From contig JAGBFR010000008.1 in the NCBI GenBank assembly GCA_017936375.1, forward strand, positions 1-61,990: a stretch of DNA of 61,990 nt. Direction: 5' to 3'. Positions 24,960-33,238 of the stretch are shown here, one piece after another (the first letter of the stretch is position 1; each line of letters opens with the position of its first letter). This DNA is from Clostridia bacterium (GTDB lineage: Bacteria; Bacillota; Clostridia; Christensenellales; Aristaeellaceae). The position numbers were made by a program, and so were the translations under genes. The notes under the pieces were generated by a model. That model made no database searches, had not been told where the DNA came from, and worked only from the letters and a program-made list of their open reading frames with translations.

Positions 24960-25021
24960 CGCCGCGCCGGCAGCGCAGATGACAATTCGTCAACTTATTT
25001 TGCTTTTTTTGCGCAAAACTC

Positions 25022-25050
25022 TTGCGCACGCTTCCTCGCGGTGTTATACT
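25022..25050 (+). promoter_or_regulatory. Promoter of the aromatic amino acid operon
   Basis: TTGCGC 25022-25027, 17 bases, TATACT 25045-25050, 28 bases before the leader-peptide start codon. The AT-rich stretch just upstream could act as an UP element. Confidence 0.6.
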
Positions 25051-25078
25051 CTTTATCATCAAACAGGAGGTACGCCCT

Positions 25079-25153
25079 ATGTTCTCTTTCTCCTTTGCAC
25101 GATTTAGCGGCTATTGCTTTACGGGCTATAGTCTTGCTTTTGTGCGTGCATGA
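25079..25153 (+). CDS. Phe/Tyr-rich leader peptide of the aro operon
   Basis: A 24-codon ORF (ATG 25079, TGA 25151-25153) with a strong ribosome binding site (AGGAGG, 25065-25070). Six codons are Phe (positions 2, 4, 6, 9, 14, 21) and two are Tyr (12, 17), so a third of the peptide is the end products of the operon behind it. The intrinsic terminator at 25198-25226 comes 45 bases after its stop codon and 57 bases before DAHP synthase. This is the structure of ribosome-mediated attenuation: scarcity of charged tRNA-Phe or tRNA-Tyr stalls the ribosome and lets transcription read through. There is no T-box motif here. Confidence 0.78.
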   Translation: MFSFSFARFSGYCFTGYSLAFVRA

Positions 25154-25157
25154 GAAT

Positions 25158-25226
25158 TGGAGGGCTTTTCCTCCCGATATCTGACTTGTATCGTCAGGCT
25201 CCTGCCACACAGGCAGGGGCTTTTTT
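25158..25226 (+). promoter_or_regulatory. Attenuator region with intrinsic terminator
   Basis: GCTCCTGCC (25198-25206) and GGCAGGGGC (25212-25220) form the terminator stem, followed by six T. Upstream are two smaller hairpins, GGAGG-CCTCC (25159-25174) and CTGAC-GTCAG (25181-25197). Competing pairings between these arms (for example GGAG at 25159 with the CTCC of the terminator) could form an antiterminator, but I could not settle which. Confidence 0.65.
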
Positions 25227-25282
25227 CGTACCCATGAGCGATAAGCAGACATGACAAACCGTCAGAAGGAAGGATATGCCGT

Positions 25283-26296
25283 ATGATCATCATCATGAAG
25301 CCCCAGGCCACCGAGGAACAGATTTCAACCCTCAGCCAGTCCCTCATCGCGCAGGGCATGCAGATCCAGCGCAACGCCGGCGTGGGCTGCACCGTGCTGG
25401 GCGTCATCGGCGACGTCGCGCATCTTGACCCGCATGACTTTCTGATCCAGCCGGGCGTGGAGCGCATCATGCCCGTCTCCGAGCCGTTCAAGAAGGCGAA
25501 CCGCAAGTTCCACCCGACGGACAGCATCATCGACTGCAGCGGCGTGCCCGTCGGCGGGCGCAAGCTGGCGCTCTTCGCCGGCCCCTGCTCGGTGGAAAAC
25601 TACGACCAGATCACGGATACCGCGCTGAAGGTTCGCTCCTCCGGCGCAAACATCCTTCGCGGCGGCGCATATAAGCCGCGCACCTCGCCCTATGCCTTCC
25701 AGGGCCTCAAGCTCGAGGGCCTCGCCCTGCTCGAGCAGGCGAAGGAGATCACCGGCATGCCCATCTGCACGGAGATCATGAGCCCCAAGCTCGTCGAGGA
25801 ATTCGATCGCCGGGTCGACGTCATTCAGGTCGGCGCGCGCAACATGCAGAATTTCGATCTGCTTACCGAGCTCGGCCAGACGCGCAAGCCCATCCTGCTC
25901 AAGCGCGGCCTCTCCGCGACGATCAACGAATGGATCATGAGCGCGGAATACATCATGGCCGCCGGCAATCCGAACGTCATCCTCTGCGAGCGCGGCATCC
26001 GCACGTTTGAGACCTATACCCGCAATACGCTCGACCTCTCGGCCGTGCAGGCGGTCAAGCAGCTCTCGCATCTGCCGGTCATCGTCGACCCGAGCCACGC
26101 GACGGGCCTCAACTGGATGGTGGAGCGCATGTCCCTCGCCGCCATCGCCGCCGGCGCGGACGGCCTGATCATCGAGGTTCATAACAACCCGCCCTGCGCC
26201 CTGTGCGACGGCGCGCAGAGCCTCACCCCGCCGCAGTTCGCCCAGCTGGTGGGCAAGATCGCGGCGATGGCCCCGATCGTCGAGCGCACGCTCTGA
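25283..26296 (+). CDS. aroF: 3-deoxy-7-phosphoheptulonate (DAHP) synthase
   Basis: 337 residues. It condenses phosphoenolpyruvate and erythrose 4-phosphate, the first step of the shikimate pathway. An N-terminal ferredoxin-like regulatory domain (residues 1-70, IIIMKPQATEEQISTL) precedes a type I-beta barrel with AGPCSVEN, GGAYKPRTSPYAFQG, QVGARNMQNFDLL, LLKRG and IVDPSHATG, which hold the PEP and metal ligands (Cys in AGPCS, His, Glu and Asp). In Thermotoga-like relatives the N-terminal domain mediates feedback by Tyr or Phe. GAAGGAAGG precedes ATG 25283. It is the first structural gene behind the attenuator. Confidence 0.95.
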   Translation: MIIIMKPQATEEQISTLSQSLIAQGMQIQRNAGVGCTVLGVIGDVAHLDPHDFLIQPGVERIMPVSEPFKKANRKFHPTDSIIDCSGVPVGGRKLALFAGPCSVENYDQITDTALKVRSSGANILRGGAYKPRTSPYAFQGLKLEGLALLEQAKEITGMPICTEIMSPKLVEEFDRRVDVIQVGARNMQNFDLLTELGQTRKPILLKRGLSATINEWIMSAEYIMAAGNPNVILCERGIRTFETYTRNTLDLSAVQAVKQLSHLPVIVDPSHATGLNWMVERMSLAAIAAGADGLIIEVHNNPPCALCDGAQSLTPPQFAQLVGKIAAMAPIVERTL

Positions 26297-26502
26297 GCGG
26301 GCTGTGCCCGCCTCCTCTTCCGCCAGAGTCTGTACGAAGCGATACCCCGTCACACGCGGACGTCATCATGCAGATTCAACAACGCACGCTCTGAGCGGGC
26401 TGTGCCCGCCTCCTCTTCCGCCAGAGTCTGTACGAAGCGATACCCCGTCACACGCGGATGTCATCATGCAGATTCAACAGTGCGCTCTGAGCGGGCTGTG
26501 TC
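26285..26502 (+). repeat. Tandem direct repeat (about 98 bases, 2.2 copies) between aroF and tyrA
   Basis: Copy one begins inside the last codons of aroF (ACGCTCTGAGCGGGC at 26288), copy two at 26383-26480 and a partial third at about 26481-26502 (GCTCTGAGCGGGCTGTG). The unit contains the hairpin GCGGGCTGTGCCCGC. Copies one and two differ by only a few bases. Each full unit ends in a short frame that recreates the R-T-L-stop ending of aroF. This accounts for the 234-base gap before tyrA; no other gene is there. Confidence 0.85.
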
Positions 26503-26530
26503 TATTCCTATACAACATGAGGGATTCCGT

Positions 26531-27406
26531 ATGAAAATGATGTTTATCGGCCTTGGCCTGATCGGCGGCAGCATGGCGCTCGCCCTGCAGGGCTATCCGG
26601 ATCTTGAGCGCTATGCCGTCGACCCCAACGCATGGACGCGCTCGGAGGCGCTCCGCCGCGGGGCTGTGCGCGCCGCATGGAGCGACGTCGCCGAAGCGCC
26701 GCTGGAGGAGATGGATATCGTCGCCCTCTGCCTACACCCGCAGGCTGCTGCCGATTTTGTCCTCGCCCATGCGCGGCGCATCCGCCCCGGCGCGCTGCTG
26801 ACCGACGTGTGCGGCGTCAAGCGCCCGCTGCACGAGGCCGTCTCCTCGCTGGCAGACAGGCCGTTCGTCTACCTCGGCGGCCATCCCATGGCCGGGCGCG
26901 AGCGCGGAGGCTTTGCAAACGCCACGCCGGATCTCTTCCGCGGCGCGCATTACATCCTCACCCCGGATGAAACCGTTCCCGAGGCGAGCATCCGCCTGAT
27001 GGCGCGTATGGTCACCCACATGGGCTGCGCGGATATCGTCTACTCAAATCCCGAGGCGCATGACGAGCGCATCGGCTACACCAGCCAGCTCATGCATGTC
27101 ATGGCCCTCGCCCTGTGCGATCAGCATCTGCTCTTTGACAGCCACGGCTTTGAGGGCAACTCCTTCCGCGGCGCGACGCGCGTCGCCGCGCTGGACCCCA
27201 ACCTCTGGTGCGAGCTCTTCTGGGCCAACAGAGAGACGCTCGCCGATCTCACCGACGAGCTTGCCGGCCGCCTCGCCGAATACAGCGCGCTGCTGCGCGG
27301 CGGGGACAGGGAGGCGCTGCTTGATCGCCTCACCGTCTCCAGCGACCGCAAGAAGGAATTTGACCGCATGCAGGGCGCGCCCAGCGGGTCTCCCCTGTTC
27401 ACCTGA
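26531..27406 (+). CDS. tyrA: Prephenate dehydrogenase
   Basis: 291 residues: an NAD(P)-binding Rossmann domain starting MFIGLGLIGGSMALAL, then DIVALCLHP, TDVCGVKRP and GGHPMAGRERGGF (the conserved His/Gly-rich active-site loop that binds prephenate), and an all-helical dimerisation domain (YTSQLMHVMALAL, GFEGNSFRGATRVAALDPNLWCELFWAN). It oxidatively decarboxylates prephenate to 4-hydroxyphenylpyruvate for tyrosine. There is no fused chorismate mutase and no ACT domain. ATG 26531 is used because the longer frame runs through the tandem repeat; a GAGGGA lies nine bases upstream. Confidence 0.93.
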   Translation: MKMMFIGLGLIGGSMALALQGYPDLERYAVDPNAWTRSEALRRGAVRAAWSDVAEAPLEEMDIVALCLHPQAAADFVLAHARRIRPGALLTDVCGVKRPLHEAVSSLADRPFVYLGGHPMAGRERGGFANATPDLFRGAHYILTPDETVPEASIRLMARMVTHMGCADIVYSNPEAHDERIGYTSQLMHVMALALCDQHLLFDSHGFEGNSFRGATRVAALDPNLWCELFWANRETLADLTDELAGRLAEYSALLRGGDREALLDRLTVSSDRKKEFDRMQGAPSGSPLFT

Positions 27407-27430
27407 TCCCTGACGCAAGGAGGAAACGCC

Positions 27431-28498
27431 ATGCCCATCGTCCCCGTCTGTGCGCCCGCGCAGGAAAGCCGCTATGACATCCACATCGGCCATGGTCTGC
27501 TCTCCGCCTGCGCGCCGCTGCTCGCCCCCTATGCCGGGCGGAAGGCCGCCGTCGTCGCCGACAGCAACACCGCGCCCCTCTACGCCGATACGCTCATGGC
27601 GCAGCTGCGTATGGCCGGCGCACAGCCCGCGCTCATCACCCTGCCCGCGGGCGAGACGACCAAGTGCCCGGAGCAGCTTGCCGTCCTCTACGACGCCTTT
27701 CTCGATCTGCGCCTGACGCGCAAAGACGTGGTCATCGCGCTGGGCGGCGGCGTCATCGGCGACATCACCGGCTACGCTGCGGCGACGTACATGCGCGGCG
27801 TGCGCTTTGTGCAGGTCCCCACGACGCTGCTTGCGCAGGTTGATTCCTCCGTAGGCGGCAAGGTCGCCGTCAATCACCCGCGCGGCAAGAATCTGCTGGG
27901 CGCCTTCTACCAGCCCGAGCTTGTGCTCATCGACTGCGCCACCCTCGCCACGCTGGATACGCGCCAGATCGGCGCGGGCCTTGGCGAGGTGGTCAAATAC
28001 GGCTGCATCGCCGACGAAGCGCTCTTTACAAAGCTGGAGGCGCTCAGCCCCCGCGAGGCGCTCATGCCCGTGCTTGACGAGGTCATCGCTCGCTGCTGCG
28101 CGATCAAGGCGCGCTACGTCGCCGAGGATCCGCACGACCACGGCGTGCGCATGCAGCTCAATTACGGCCATACCCTCGCCCATGCGCTGGAAAACGGCAT
28201 GGGCTACGGCACGCTGCTGCACGGCGAGGCCGTCTCCATCGGCATGGTCAGCGCCGCCCGCTGGGGCGAGACGCTCGGCATCACGCCCTCCGGCACGGCG
28301 GAGCGCATCCGCGCGCTGCTGACGGCCTATCAGCTGATGACCGACGTCCCCGAATGCCTCACAGCCGAGTCCCTCGCCGCCTCCATGGCGCTGGATAAAA
28401 AGGCCGACGGCGCGAAGGTCAACACCGTCATCCTCACAAAAATCGGCGCATGCACCGGCGTGCCGCTGACCCCCGACCAGCTCAGGGCCATGCTCTGA
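27431..28498 (+). CDS. aroB: 3-dehydroquinate synthase
   Basis: 355 residues, standard AroB length. NAD-binding motifs GGGVIGDITGYAAATYMRG and VPTTLLAQVDSSVGGKVAVNHPRGKNLLGAFYQP, and zinc ligands in GLGEVVKYG (Glu), NYGHTLAHALE (His) and LHGEAVSIGM (His). It converts DAHP to 3-dehydroquinate, the second shikimate step. GGAGG lies before ATG 27431. It is 24 bases after tyrA in the same operon. Confidence 0.96.
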   Translation: MPIVPVCAPAQESRYDIHIGHGLLSACAPLLAPYAGRKAAVVADSNTAPLYADTLMAQLRMAGAQPALITLPAGETTKCPEQLAVLYDAFLDLRLTRKDVVIALGGGVIGDITGYAAATYMRGVRFVQVPTTLLAQVDSSVGGKVAVNHPRGKNLLGAFYQPELVLIDCATLATLDTRQIGAGLGEVVKYGCIADEALFTKLEALSPREALMPVLDEVIARCCAIKARYVAEDPHDHGVRMQLNYGHTLAHALENGMGYGTLLHGEAVSIGMVSAARWGETLGITPSGTAERIRALLTAYQLMTDVPECLTAESLAASMALDKKADGAKVNTVILTKIGACTGVPLTPDQLRAML

Positions 28499-28532
28499 GC
28501 GCCATGCAGCTTTCATTGCGGAGGTAATCCTC

Positions 28533-29822
28533 ATGAATAAAACCGTTCGCCCGTCCGCGCTGCAGGGCGTGCTGCGCGTCATTCCCAGCAAATCGGCCTC
28601 CCACCGCGCGGTGATGCTCGCCGCCATGGCGCAGGGCCAGACGCAGGTCGCCCCGCTTCAGCTCTCGCGCGACATTGAGGCGACGCTCGCCTGCGCCAAG
28701 GCGCTGGGCGTCTGCTCCGGCGCATCGCTCTCGCCCGCAGGCGCAAATGGGCTCGTGCGCGCGGCGATCACCGGCGGCGGCGCTGCCGTCTGCGGCATGC
28801 GCACGCTCGACTGCGGCGAATCCGGCTCGACGCTCCGCTTCTTCATCCCCCTCGCGCTCGACGGGCGCGGCCCGGTCACCTTCATCGGCCATGGGCGGCT
28901 GATGCAGCGGCCGCTCGACGTCTATGAGCAGCTCTTTGCCCCCCTCGGCGTGCGCTGGGAGAAGCAGGGCGACCGGCTAACCATCGAGGGCCGCCTCACC
29001 CCGGGCGAATACGCGCTGCGCGGGGATGTGAGCAGCCAGTTCATCACCGGCCTGCTCCTCGCCCTGCCGCAGCTGGACGGCGAGAGCACCATCCGCATCA
29101 CGACCAAGCTCGAATCCCGCGCCTATGTGGAGCTCACCCGGCGCATACAGGCCGCCTTCGGCGTCGTCTCCCACTGGGCGGATGAGCAGACCCTCGTCAT
29201 CCCCGGCTGGCAGAAGCCCGTCTCCCCCGGCAGCTTTGCCGTCGAGGGCGACTGGAGCCACGCGGCCTTCTACCTCGTCGCCGGGGCGATCGGGCGCGGC
29301 GGGCGCATCGCGCTCACCGGGCTGGACCCGGCCAGCACGCAGGGCGACCGCGCCATCTTCTCCCTCCTTAAGCAGATGGGCGCGCGCATCCACGAGGAAG
29401 AGGACGGCGTCATCGACGTGCACCCCTCCTCGCTGACGGGCGTCACCGCCAATGTCGAGCAGACGCCGGATCTCGTGCCCGCGCTGGCCGTCGCCATGGC
29501 CGCGGCGAAGGGCGAGAGCCGCATCACCGGCGCGGCGCGCCTTCGCATCAAGGAGAGCGACCGCCTGAGCGCGATGAAAAACGCCCTCTGCGCCGCCGGT
29601 GCGGACGTGACGGAGCTGCCCGACGGCCTGATCATCCGCGGCGGAGCGCCGCTGCACGCAGCGCTGATCGAGGGCTGCAACGACCACCGCATCGTCATGG
29701 CGATGGCCGCCGCCTCGGCGATCAGCGACGGCGACCTGACCCTCACCGACAGCGAATCCGTCGCCAAATCCGCGCCTGCCTTCTGGGCAGAGTTTGCATC
29801 CCTCGGAGGTACAGCGCTATGA
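28533..29822 (+). CDS. aroA: 3-phosphoshikimate 1-carboxyvinyltransferase (EPSP synthase)
   Basis: 429 residues with two similar halves. Landmarks: PSKSASHRAVMLAAM near residue 18 (shikimate phosphate binding), CGESGSTLRFFIPLA (about 93-107, usually written LxCGNSGTxxR), YALRGDVSSQFITGLLLALP, a late KESDRL motif and NDHRIVMAMAAAS. It joins PEP to shikimate 3-phosphate. The Asn-Ala-Gly-Thr stretch of class I enzymes is replaced by CGESGSTLR, as in class II-like enzymes; glyphosate sensitivity cannot be judged by eye. Its stop overlaps the start of aroC (ATGA at 29819), indicating coupled translation. Confidence 0.95.
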   Translation: MNKTVRPSALQGVLRVIPSKSASHRAVMLAAMAQGQTQVAPLQLSRDIEATLACAKALGVCSGASLSPAGANGLVRAAITGGGAAVCGMRTLDCGESGSTLRFFIPLALDGRGPVTFIGHGRLMQRPLDVYEQLFAPLGVRWEKQGDRLTIEGRLTPGEYALRGDVSSQFITGLLLALPQLDGESTIRITTKLESRAYVELTRRIQAAFGVVSHWADEQTLVIPGWQKPVSPGSFAVEGDWSHAAFYLVAGAIGRGGRIALTGLDPASTQGDRAIFSLLKQMGARIHEEEDGVIDVHPSSLTGVTANVEQTPDLVPALAVAMAAAKGESRITGAARLRIKESDRLSAMKNALCAAGADVTELPDGLIIRGGAPLHAALIEGCNDHRIVMAMAAASAISDGDLTLTDSESVAKSAPAFWAEFASLGGTAL

Positions 29823-30913
29823 GAGGACAATTCGGCGAGCACTTCAAGCTCTCCATCTTCGGCGAAAGCCACGGCCCGGCCATCGGCATGGTGATCGACG
29901 GCATCCCCGCCGGCACGGTGATCGATGAGGAGGCCATCGCCCGGGACATGGCCCGCCGCGCCCCCGGCAACGACCCCACCGCCACCACCCGCAAGGAGGC
30001 CGACCGGGTGAAGATCGTCTCCGGCCTGTTTGAAGGCCGGGCGACCGGCACGCCCCTGTGCGGCATGATTGAGAACACAAATACCCGCTCCGGCGACTAT
30101 GCCCAGCTGCGCACGCGCATGCGCCCCGGGCATGCGGACTATGCGGGCTTCATCAAGTACGGCGGGTACAACGACCCGCGCGGCGGCGGTCATTTTTCCG
30201 CCCGGCTGACCGCGCCGCTGGTCTTTGCCGGCAGCATCGCCCGCCAGATCCTCGCCGCGAAGGGCATTGAGATCGCCGCGCACATCGCCGCCATCGGCGA
30301 CGTCGCCGACACGCCCTTTGACCCGGTCAACGTGGACGCCGCCGCCCTGCGCGCGCTGCGCGAGCGCCGCTTCACCCTGATCGACCCGGCAAAGGAGGCG
30401 CCCATGCGCGCCTGCGTGGACGAGGCCCGGATGGCGATGGACAGCGTCGGCGGCATGGTCGAGTGCGCCGCGGTCGGCGTGCCGGCAGGCGTCGGCTCGC
30501 CCTTCTTCGGCTCGGTGGAGAGCGTGGTCAGCAGCCTGCTCTTCTCCATCCCCGCGGTCAAAGCTGTGGAATTCGGCGACGGCATGGCCCTGCCCCGCAT
30601 GCGCGGCAGCCAGTCCAATGACGCCATGGCCTTTGAGGACGGGCGCGTGCGCACCCTCACCAACCACAACGGCGGCGTGACCGGCGGCATCACCAACGGC
30701 ATGCCCGTCATCCTTCGCGCCGCGCTCAAGCCCACGCCATCCATCGCGCGCGAGCAGCGCACGGTGAATCTTGAAACCGGGGAGGACACGACCCTCTCCA
30801 TCACCGGCCGCCACGATCCCTGCGTCGTGCCGCGCGCAGTCGTCGTCGTGGAGAGCGCGCTGGCCATCGCCCTGTGCGATCTGATGATGGACGATCGCGC
30901 CGCCCGCCTCTGA
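29819..30913 (+). CDS. aroC: Chorismate synthase
   Basis: 364 residues, typical length. Signatures GESHGPAIGMVIDGIPAG near residue 13, RAPGNDPTATTRKEADRV, RSGDYAQLRTRMRPGHADYAG, RGGGHFSARLTAPLVFAG and, at the end, RHDPCVVPRAVVVVESALA. The enzyme removes phosphate from EPSP to give chorismate and needs reduced FMN. The ATGA overlap with aroA and the short gap to pheA place it inside the operon. Confidence 0.97.
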   Translation: MRGQFGEHFKLSIFGESHGPAIGMVIDGIPAGTVIDEEAIARDMARRAPGNDPTATTRKEADRVKIVSGLFEGRATGTPLCGMIENTNTRSGDYAQLRTRMRPGHADYAGFIKYGGYNDPRGGGHFSARLTAPLVFAGSIARQILAAKGIEIAAHIAAIGDVADTPFDPVNVDAAALRALRERRFTLIDPAKEAPMRACVDEARMAMDSVGGMVECAAVGVPAGVGSPFFGSVESVVSSLLFSIPAVKAVEFGDGMALPRMRGSQSNDAMAFEDGRVRTLTNHNGGVTGGITNGMPVILRAALKPTPSIAREQRTVNLETGEDTTLSITGRHDPCVVPRAVVVVESALAIALCDLMMDDRAARL

Positions 30914-30964
30914 TCCAAGCCCGCAGAGAAGATCATTCGCCCGCAGGCGATGAAAGGAGCCCAT

Positions 30965-32065
30965 ATGAAAGAGCTTTCCCAGTGCCGCGCCGAGCTCGAC
31001 GCCATCGACAGGCAGCTCGTCGCGCTGTTTGAGGAGCGCATGCGCGTCTCCCGCGACGTCGCGCTCTATAAGCACGCCAACCATATGAACATCCTCGACG
31101 CCTCCCGCGAGGACGCCGTGCTGCAGAGCCGCGCCGCCATGATCGGCGAGGACGTCCTGCGCCAGCCCACGATGGCGCTCTTCCGCGAGATCATGCGCCT
31201 CTCCCGCGAGGAGCAGCGCCGCATCATCGACGAGATCAATGCGTCGCAGACCGTCGCCTACATGGGCGTGCCCGGCGCGTTCGGCGAGAGCGCGGTCGTT
31301 GGCTTCTTCGGCGAGGACTGCGAGCGCGTGTATTACAAGACCTTTGAGGAGGTCATCTCCGCCGTCTCCCGGGGCGAGGTGAAGTACGGCGTGCTCCCGG
31401 TGGAGAACTCCTCCTCCGGCTCCATCACCACCGTCTATGACCTGCTGGGCAAGTATGCCTGCCACATCGTGGGCGAGCAGCTCGTGCGCGTGGAGCAGTG
31501 CCTGCTGGGTGTGCCCGGCGCGTCGATCAATGAGATCAAGACCGTCTACAGCCATGAGCAGGGCTTTGCCCAGTGCCCCGTCTTCCTCGGGGAGCATGAG
31601 GACTGGGAGCAGAAACCCTACTTCAACACGGCCATCGCCGCCAAGCATGTGAGCGAAATGGGCGACAGGCACAGCGCCGCCATCGCCTCCCGCCTCGCAG
31701 CGAAGCACTACGGCCTTGAGATCCTCGCGCCGGACATCCACTCCAAGGACGGCAACCACACCCGCTTCTTTGTCGTCAGCGCGTCGCCTGCGTCCATCGG
31801 CGTGCCGGATAAGGCGACGCTCACCTTCACCCTGCGCCACGAGCGCGGCACGCTGATGCGCGCGCTCTCCAGCTTCACGGCGCTGGGCATGAATCTGACG
31901 CATATCGAATCCCGCCCGCTCCGCAATGCCAACTGGGAATACTGCTTCTATGTCGACCTGTGCGGCAATGTCAGCGAGGAGAGCCTGCATCTGCTGCTGA
32001 GCTCCCTGACCGCCGACTGCGAGAATTGCCGCCTGCTGGGCGCATACCGCGCGGCAAAGGAGTAA
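30965..32065 (+). CDS. pheA: Bifunctional chorismate mutase/prephenate dehydratase (P-protein)
   Basis: 366 residues with three domains. Residues 1-90 are an AroQ-type chorismate mutase (ELDAIDRQLVALFEERMRVSRDVALYK). Residues 95-275 are prephenate dehydratase (VAYMGVPGAFGESAVVGFF, GVLPVENSSSGSITTVYDLL, DGNHTRFFVVS with the essential Thr). Residues 285-360 are an ACT domain (LTFTLRHERGTLMRALSSF, IESRPL); the ESRP motif binds Phe for feedback inhibition. It leads chorismate to phenylpyruvate. It also supplies prephenate for TyrA. ATG 30965 follows AAAGGAG. Confidence 0.95.
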   Translation: MKELSQCRAELDAIDRQLVALFEERMRVSRDVALYKHANHMNILDASREDAVLQSRAAMIGEDVLRQPTMALFREIMRLSREEQRRIIDEINASQTVAYMGVPGAFGESAVVGFFGEDCERVYYKTFEEVISAVSRGEVKYGVLPVENSSSGSITTVYDLLGKYACHIVGEQLVRVEQCLLGVPGASINEIKTVYSHEQGFAQCPVFLGEHEDWEQKPYFNTAIAAKHVSEMGDRHSAAIASRLAAKHYGLEILAPDIHSKDGNHTRFFVVSASPASIGVPDKATLTFTLRHERGTLMRALSSFTALGMNLTHIESRPLRNANWEYCFYVDLCGNVSEESLHLLLSSLTADCENCRLLGAYRAAKE

Positions 32066-32068
32066 CCT

Positions 32069-32566
32069 ATGGACAGGCATATCTTTCTCATCGGCATGAT
32101 GGGCTGCGGCAAGAGCACCATGGGCAGGCACCTCGCGTGCCTCACAGGCGCGGCGTGCCTCGACCTTGACGAGGAGATCGTCCGCCGCGAGGGGCGCACG
32201 ATTCCCGAGATCTTTGCCGACGCCGGCGACGCGGGCTTCCGCATCTTGGAGACAGCTGCGCTGCGCGCCGCGTGCGCCATGCCGCCGATGATCATCGCGA
32301 CCGGCGGCGGCGTCGTGACGCGCGAGGAGAATATCGACCTCATGCGCGAAAACGGCACGGTCGTCTGGCTCAATCGCCCGCTGGAGGAGATCATCGCCTG
32401 CGTGCAGCAGGATAACCGCCCCAAGCTCGCCGGCAACAAGGAGGAGCGCATGCGCACCCTCTACGCCCAGCGCGAGGCGCTCTATACGCGTGCCGCGCAC
32501 ATCGTCTTTGACAACAGCGCGCCGCCGGAGCAGGCGGCGAAGGCGCTCGCCGATACGCTGCGCTGA
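32069..32566 (+). CDS. aroK: Shikimate kinase
   Basis: 165 residues: P-loop GMMGCGKST (residues 9-17), DLDEEIVRREGRTI (shikimate and Mg contact Asp), GGGVVTREEN (Walker B-like region with shikimate contacts), and a lid region with RPKLAGNKEERMRTLYAQREALYTRAA. It phosphorylates shikimate. The start is three bases after the pheA stop, with AAAGGAG inside the pheA end. It is the last gene of the operon; aroD/aroQ and aroE are not in the window and must be elsewhere. Confidence 0.93.
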   Translation: MDRHIFLIGMMGCGKSTMGRHLACLTGAACLDLDEEIVRREGRTIPEIFADAGDAGFRILETAALRAACAMPPMIIATGGGVVTREENIDLMRENGTVVWLNRPLEEIIACVQQDNRPKLAGNKEERMRTLYAQREALYTRAAHIVFDNSAPPEQAAKALADTLR

Positions 32567-32594
32567 GTTTCTATCTCTGTTACCAAATAATAAA

Positions 32595-32628
32595 TGCCGT
32601 CAGGTTCCGCCCTGACGGCACTTTTTTC
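32595..32628 (+). terminator. Intrinsic terminator of the aro operon
   Basis: TGCCGTCAGG and CCTGACGGCA form a perfect stem with a 6-base loop, followed by CTTTTTTCTT. Confidence 0.8.
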
Positions 32629-32629
32629 T

Positions 32630-33205
32630 TTATCTTTTATGCTTCCCCGTGTAGTGGTGCTCATGCGTATGCCTGTGCGCCTCGATGCTGTGGCGCAGCA
32701 TCTCCATCCACTTTCGCGGGAAGAAGAAGCTGATCCCCCACGCGAGGAGCACGCCGATCGCCGTGTCGACAATGCGATTGACGGCGTAGCTGACATAGGT
32801 CGCCGCCGGCGTGCTGAAGAGCAGGATGCACAGCACCACGCCGCCCGGATGCAGCCCGCCCGCCCAGCAGACCCTGCAGGCGAGATTGAGCAGCACCACG
32901 CCGACGAATGTCAGCGGCACCAGCCAGAGCGACGGGGATCCGTCCGGCCTAATAAAGAGATACGCCCGGAAGAGCAGCATGCCCAGCAGGCCGCCGATCG
33001 CCGTGCCGACGAGGCGGTTGCCGCCGTGCAGGCGGGAATCCTCCATCGTCTCGCCCATGCCGAAGATCACGCCGATGCAGGCGAACGCCGGGCTCCTCCC
33101 CGGGGCCAGCCATGCATAGAGCAGCGCGCAGAGCGCCGCCGCCAGCGCCATCTTCGTCGTGCGCACGTCGAGGCGCAGGTTAAGGATTCGCGTCGTCTCC
33201 CTCAT
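32630..33205 (-). CDS. FUSC/aromatic acid exporter (ArAE) family membrane protein
   Basis: 191 residues with about five membrane segments, resembling the membrane half of the ArAE/FUSC proteins (MALAAALCALLYAWLAPGRSPAFACIGVIFGMGETMEDSRLHGGNRLVGTAIGGLLGMLL). The G-x-x-R-x-x-G-T-x-x-G-G pattern is the family's hallmark. The large soluble half of longer homologues is absent; the end is a His-rich tail (EAHRHTHEHHYTGKHKR). ATG 33205 has GGGAG at ten bases; the GTG at 33214 is too close. It sits convergent to the aro operon, and the family name invites a link to aromatic acids, but many members have unrelated or unknown substrates. Confidence 0.78.
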   Translation of the reverse strand: MRETTRILNLRLDVRTTKMALAAALCALLYAWLAPGRSPAFACIGVIFGMGETMEDSRLHGGNRLVGTAIGGLLGMLLFRAYLFIRPDGSPSLWLVPLTFVGVVLLNLACRVCWAGGLHPGGVVLCILLFSTPAATYVSYAVNRIVDTAIGVLLAWGISFFFPRKWMEMLRHSIEAHRHTHEHHYTGKHKR

Positions 33206-33238
33206 GCGCTGCACACTCCCTTCCTTCGCCGCCCCGCC

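Noticed and set aside
24960-25282. T-box riboswitch before DAHP synthase
   Set aside because: The GGGTGGNACCGCG core seen before ileS and serS is absent; leader ORF plus terminator explains the region better.
26285-26502. CRISPR-like array
   Set aside because: Only 2.2 contiguous copies of a 98-base unit without spacers and no cas genes; a simple tandem duplication.
29270-32500. 1076-codon minus-strand open frame opposite aroA-aroC-pheA-aroK
   Set aside because: Crosses several real genes with clear motifs on the other strand; no ribosome binding site and no domain; GC-driven shadow.
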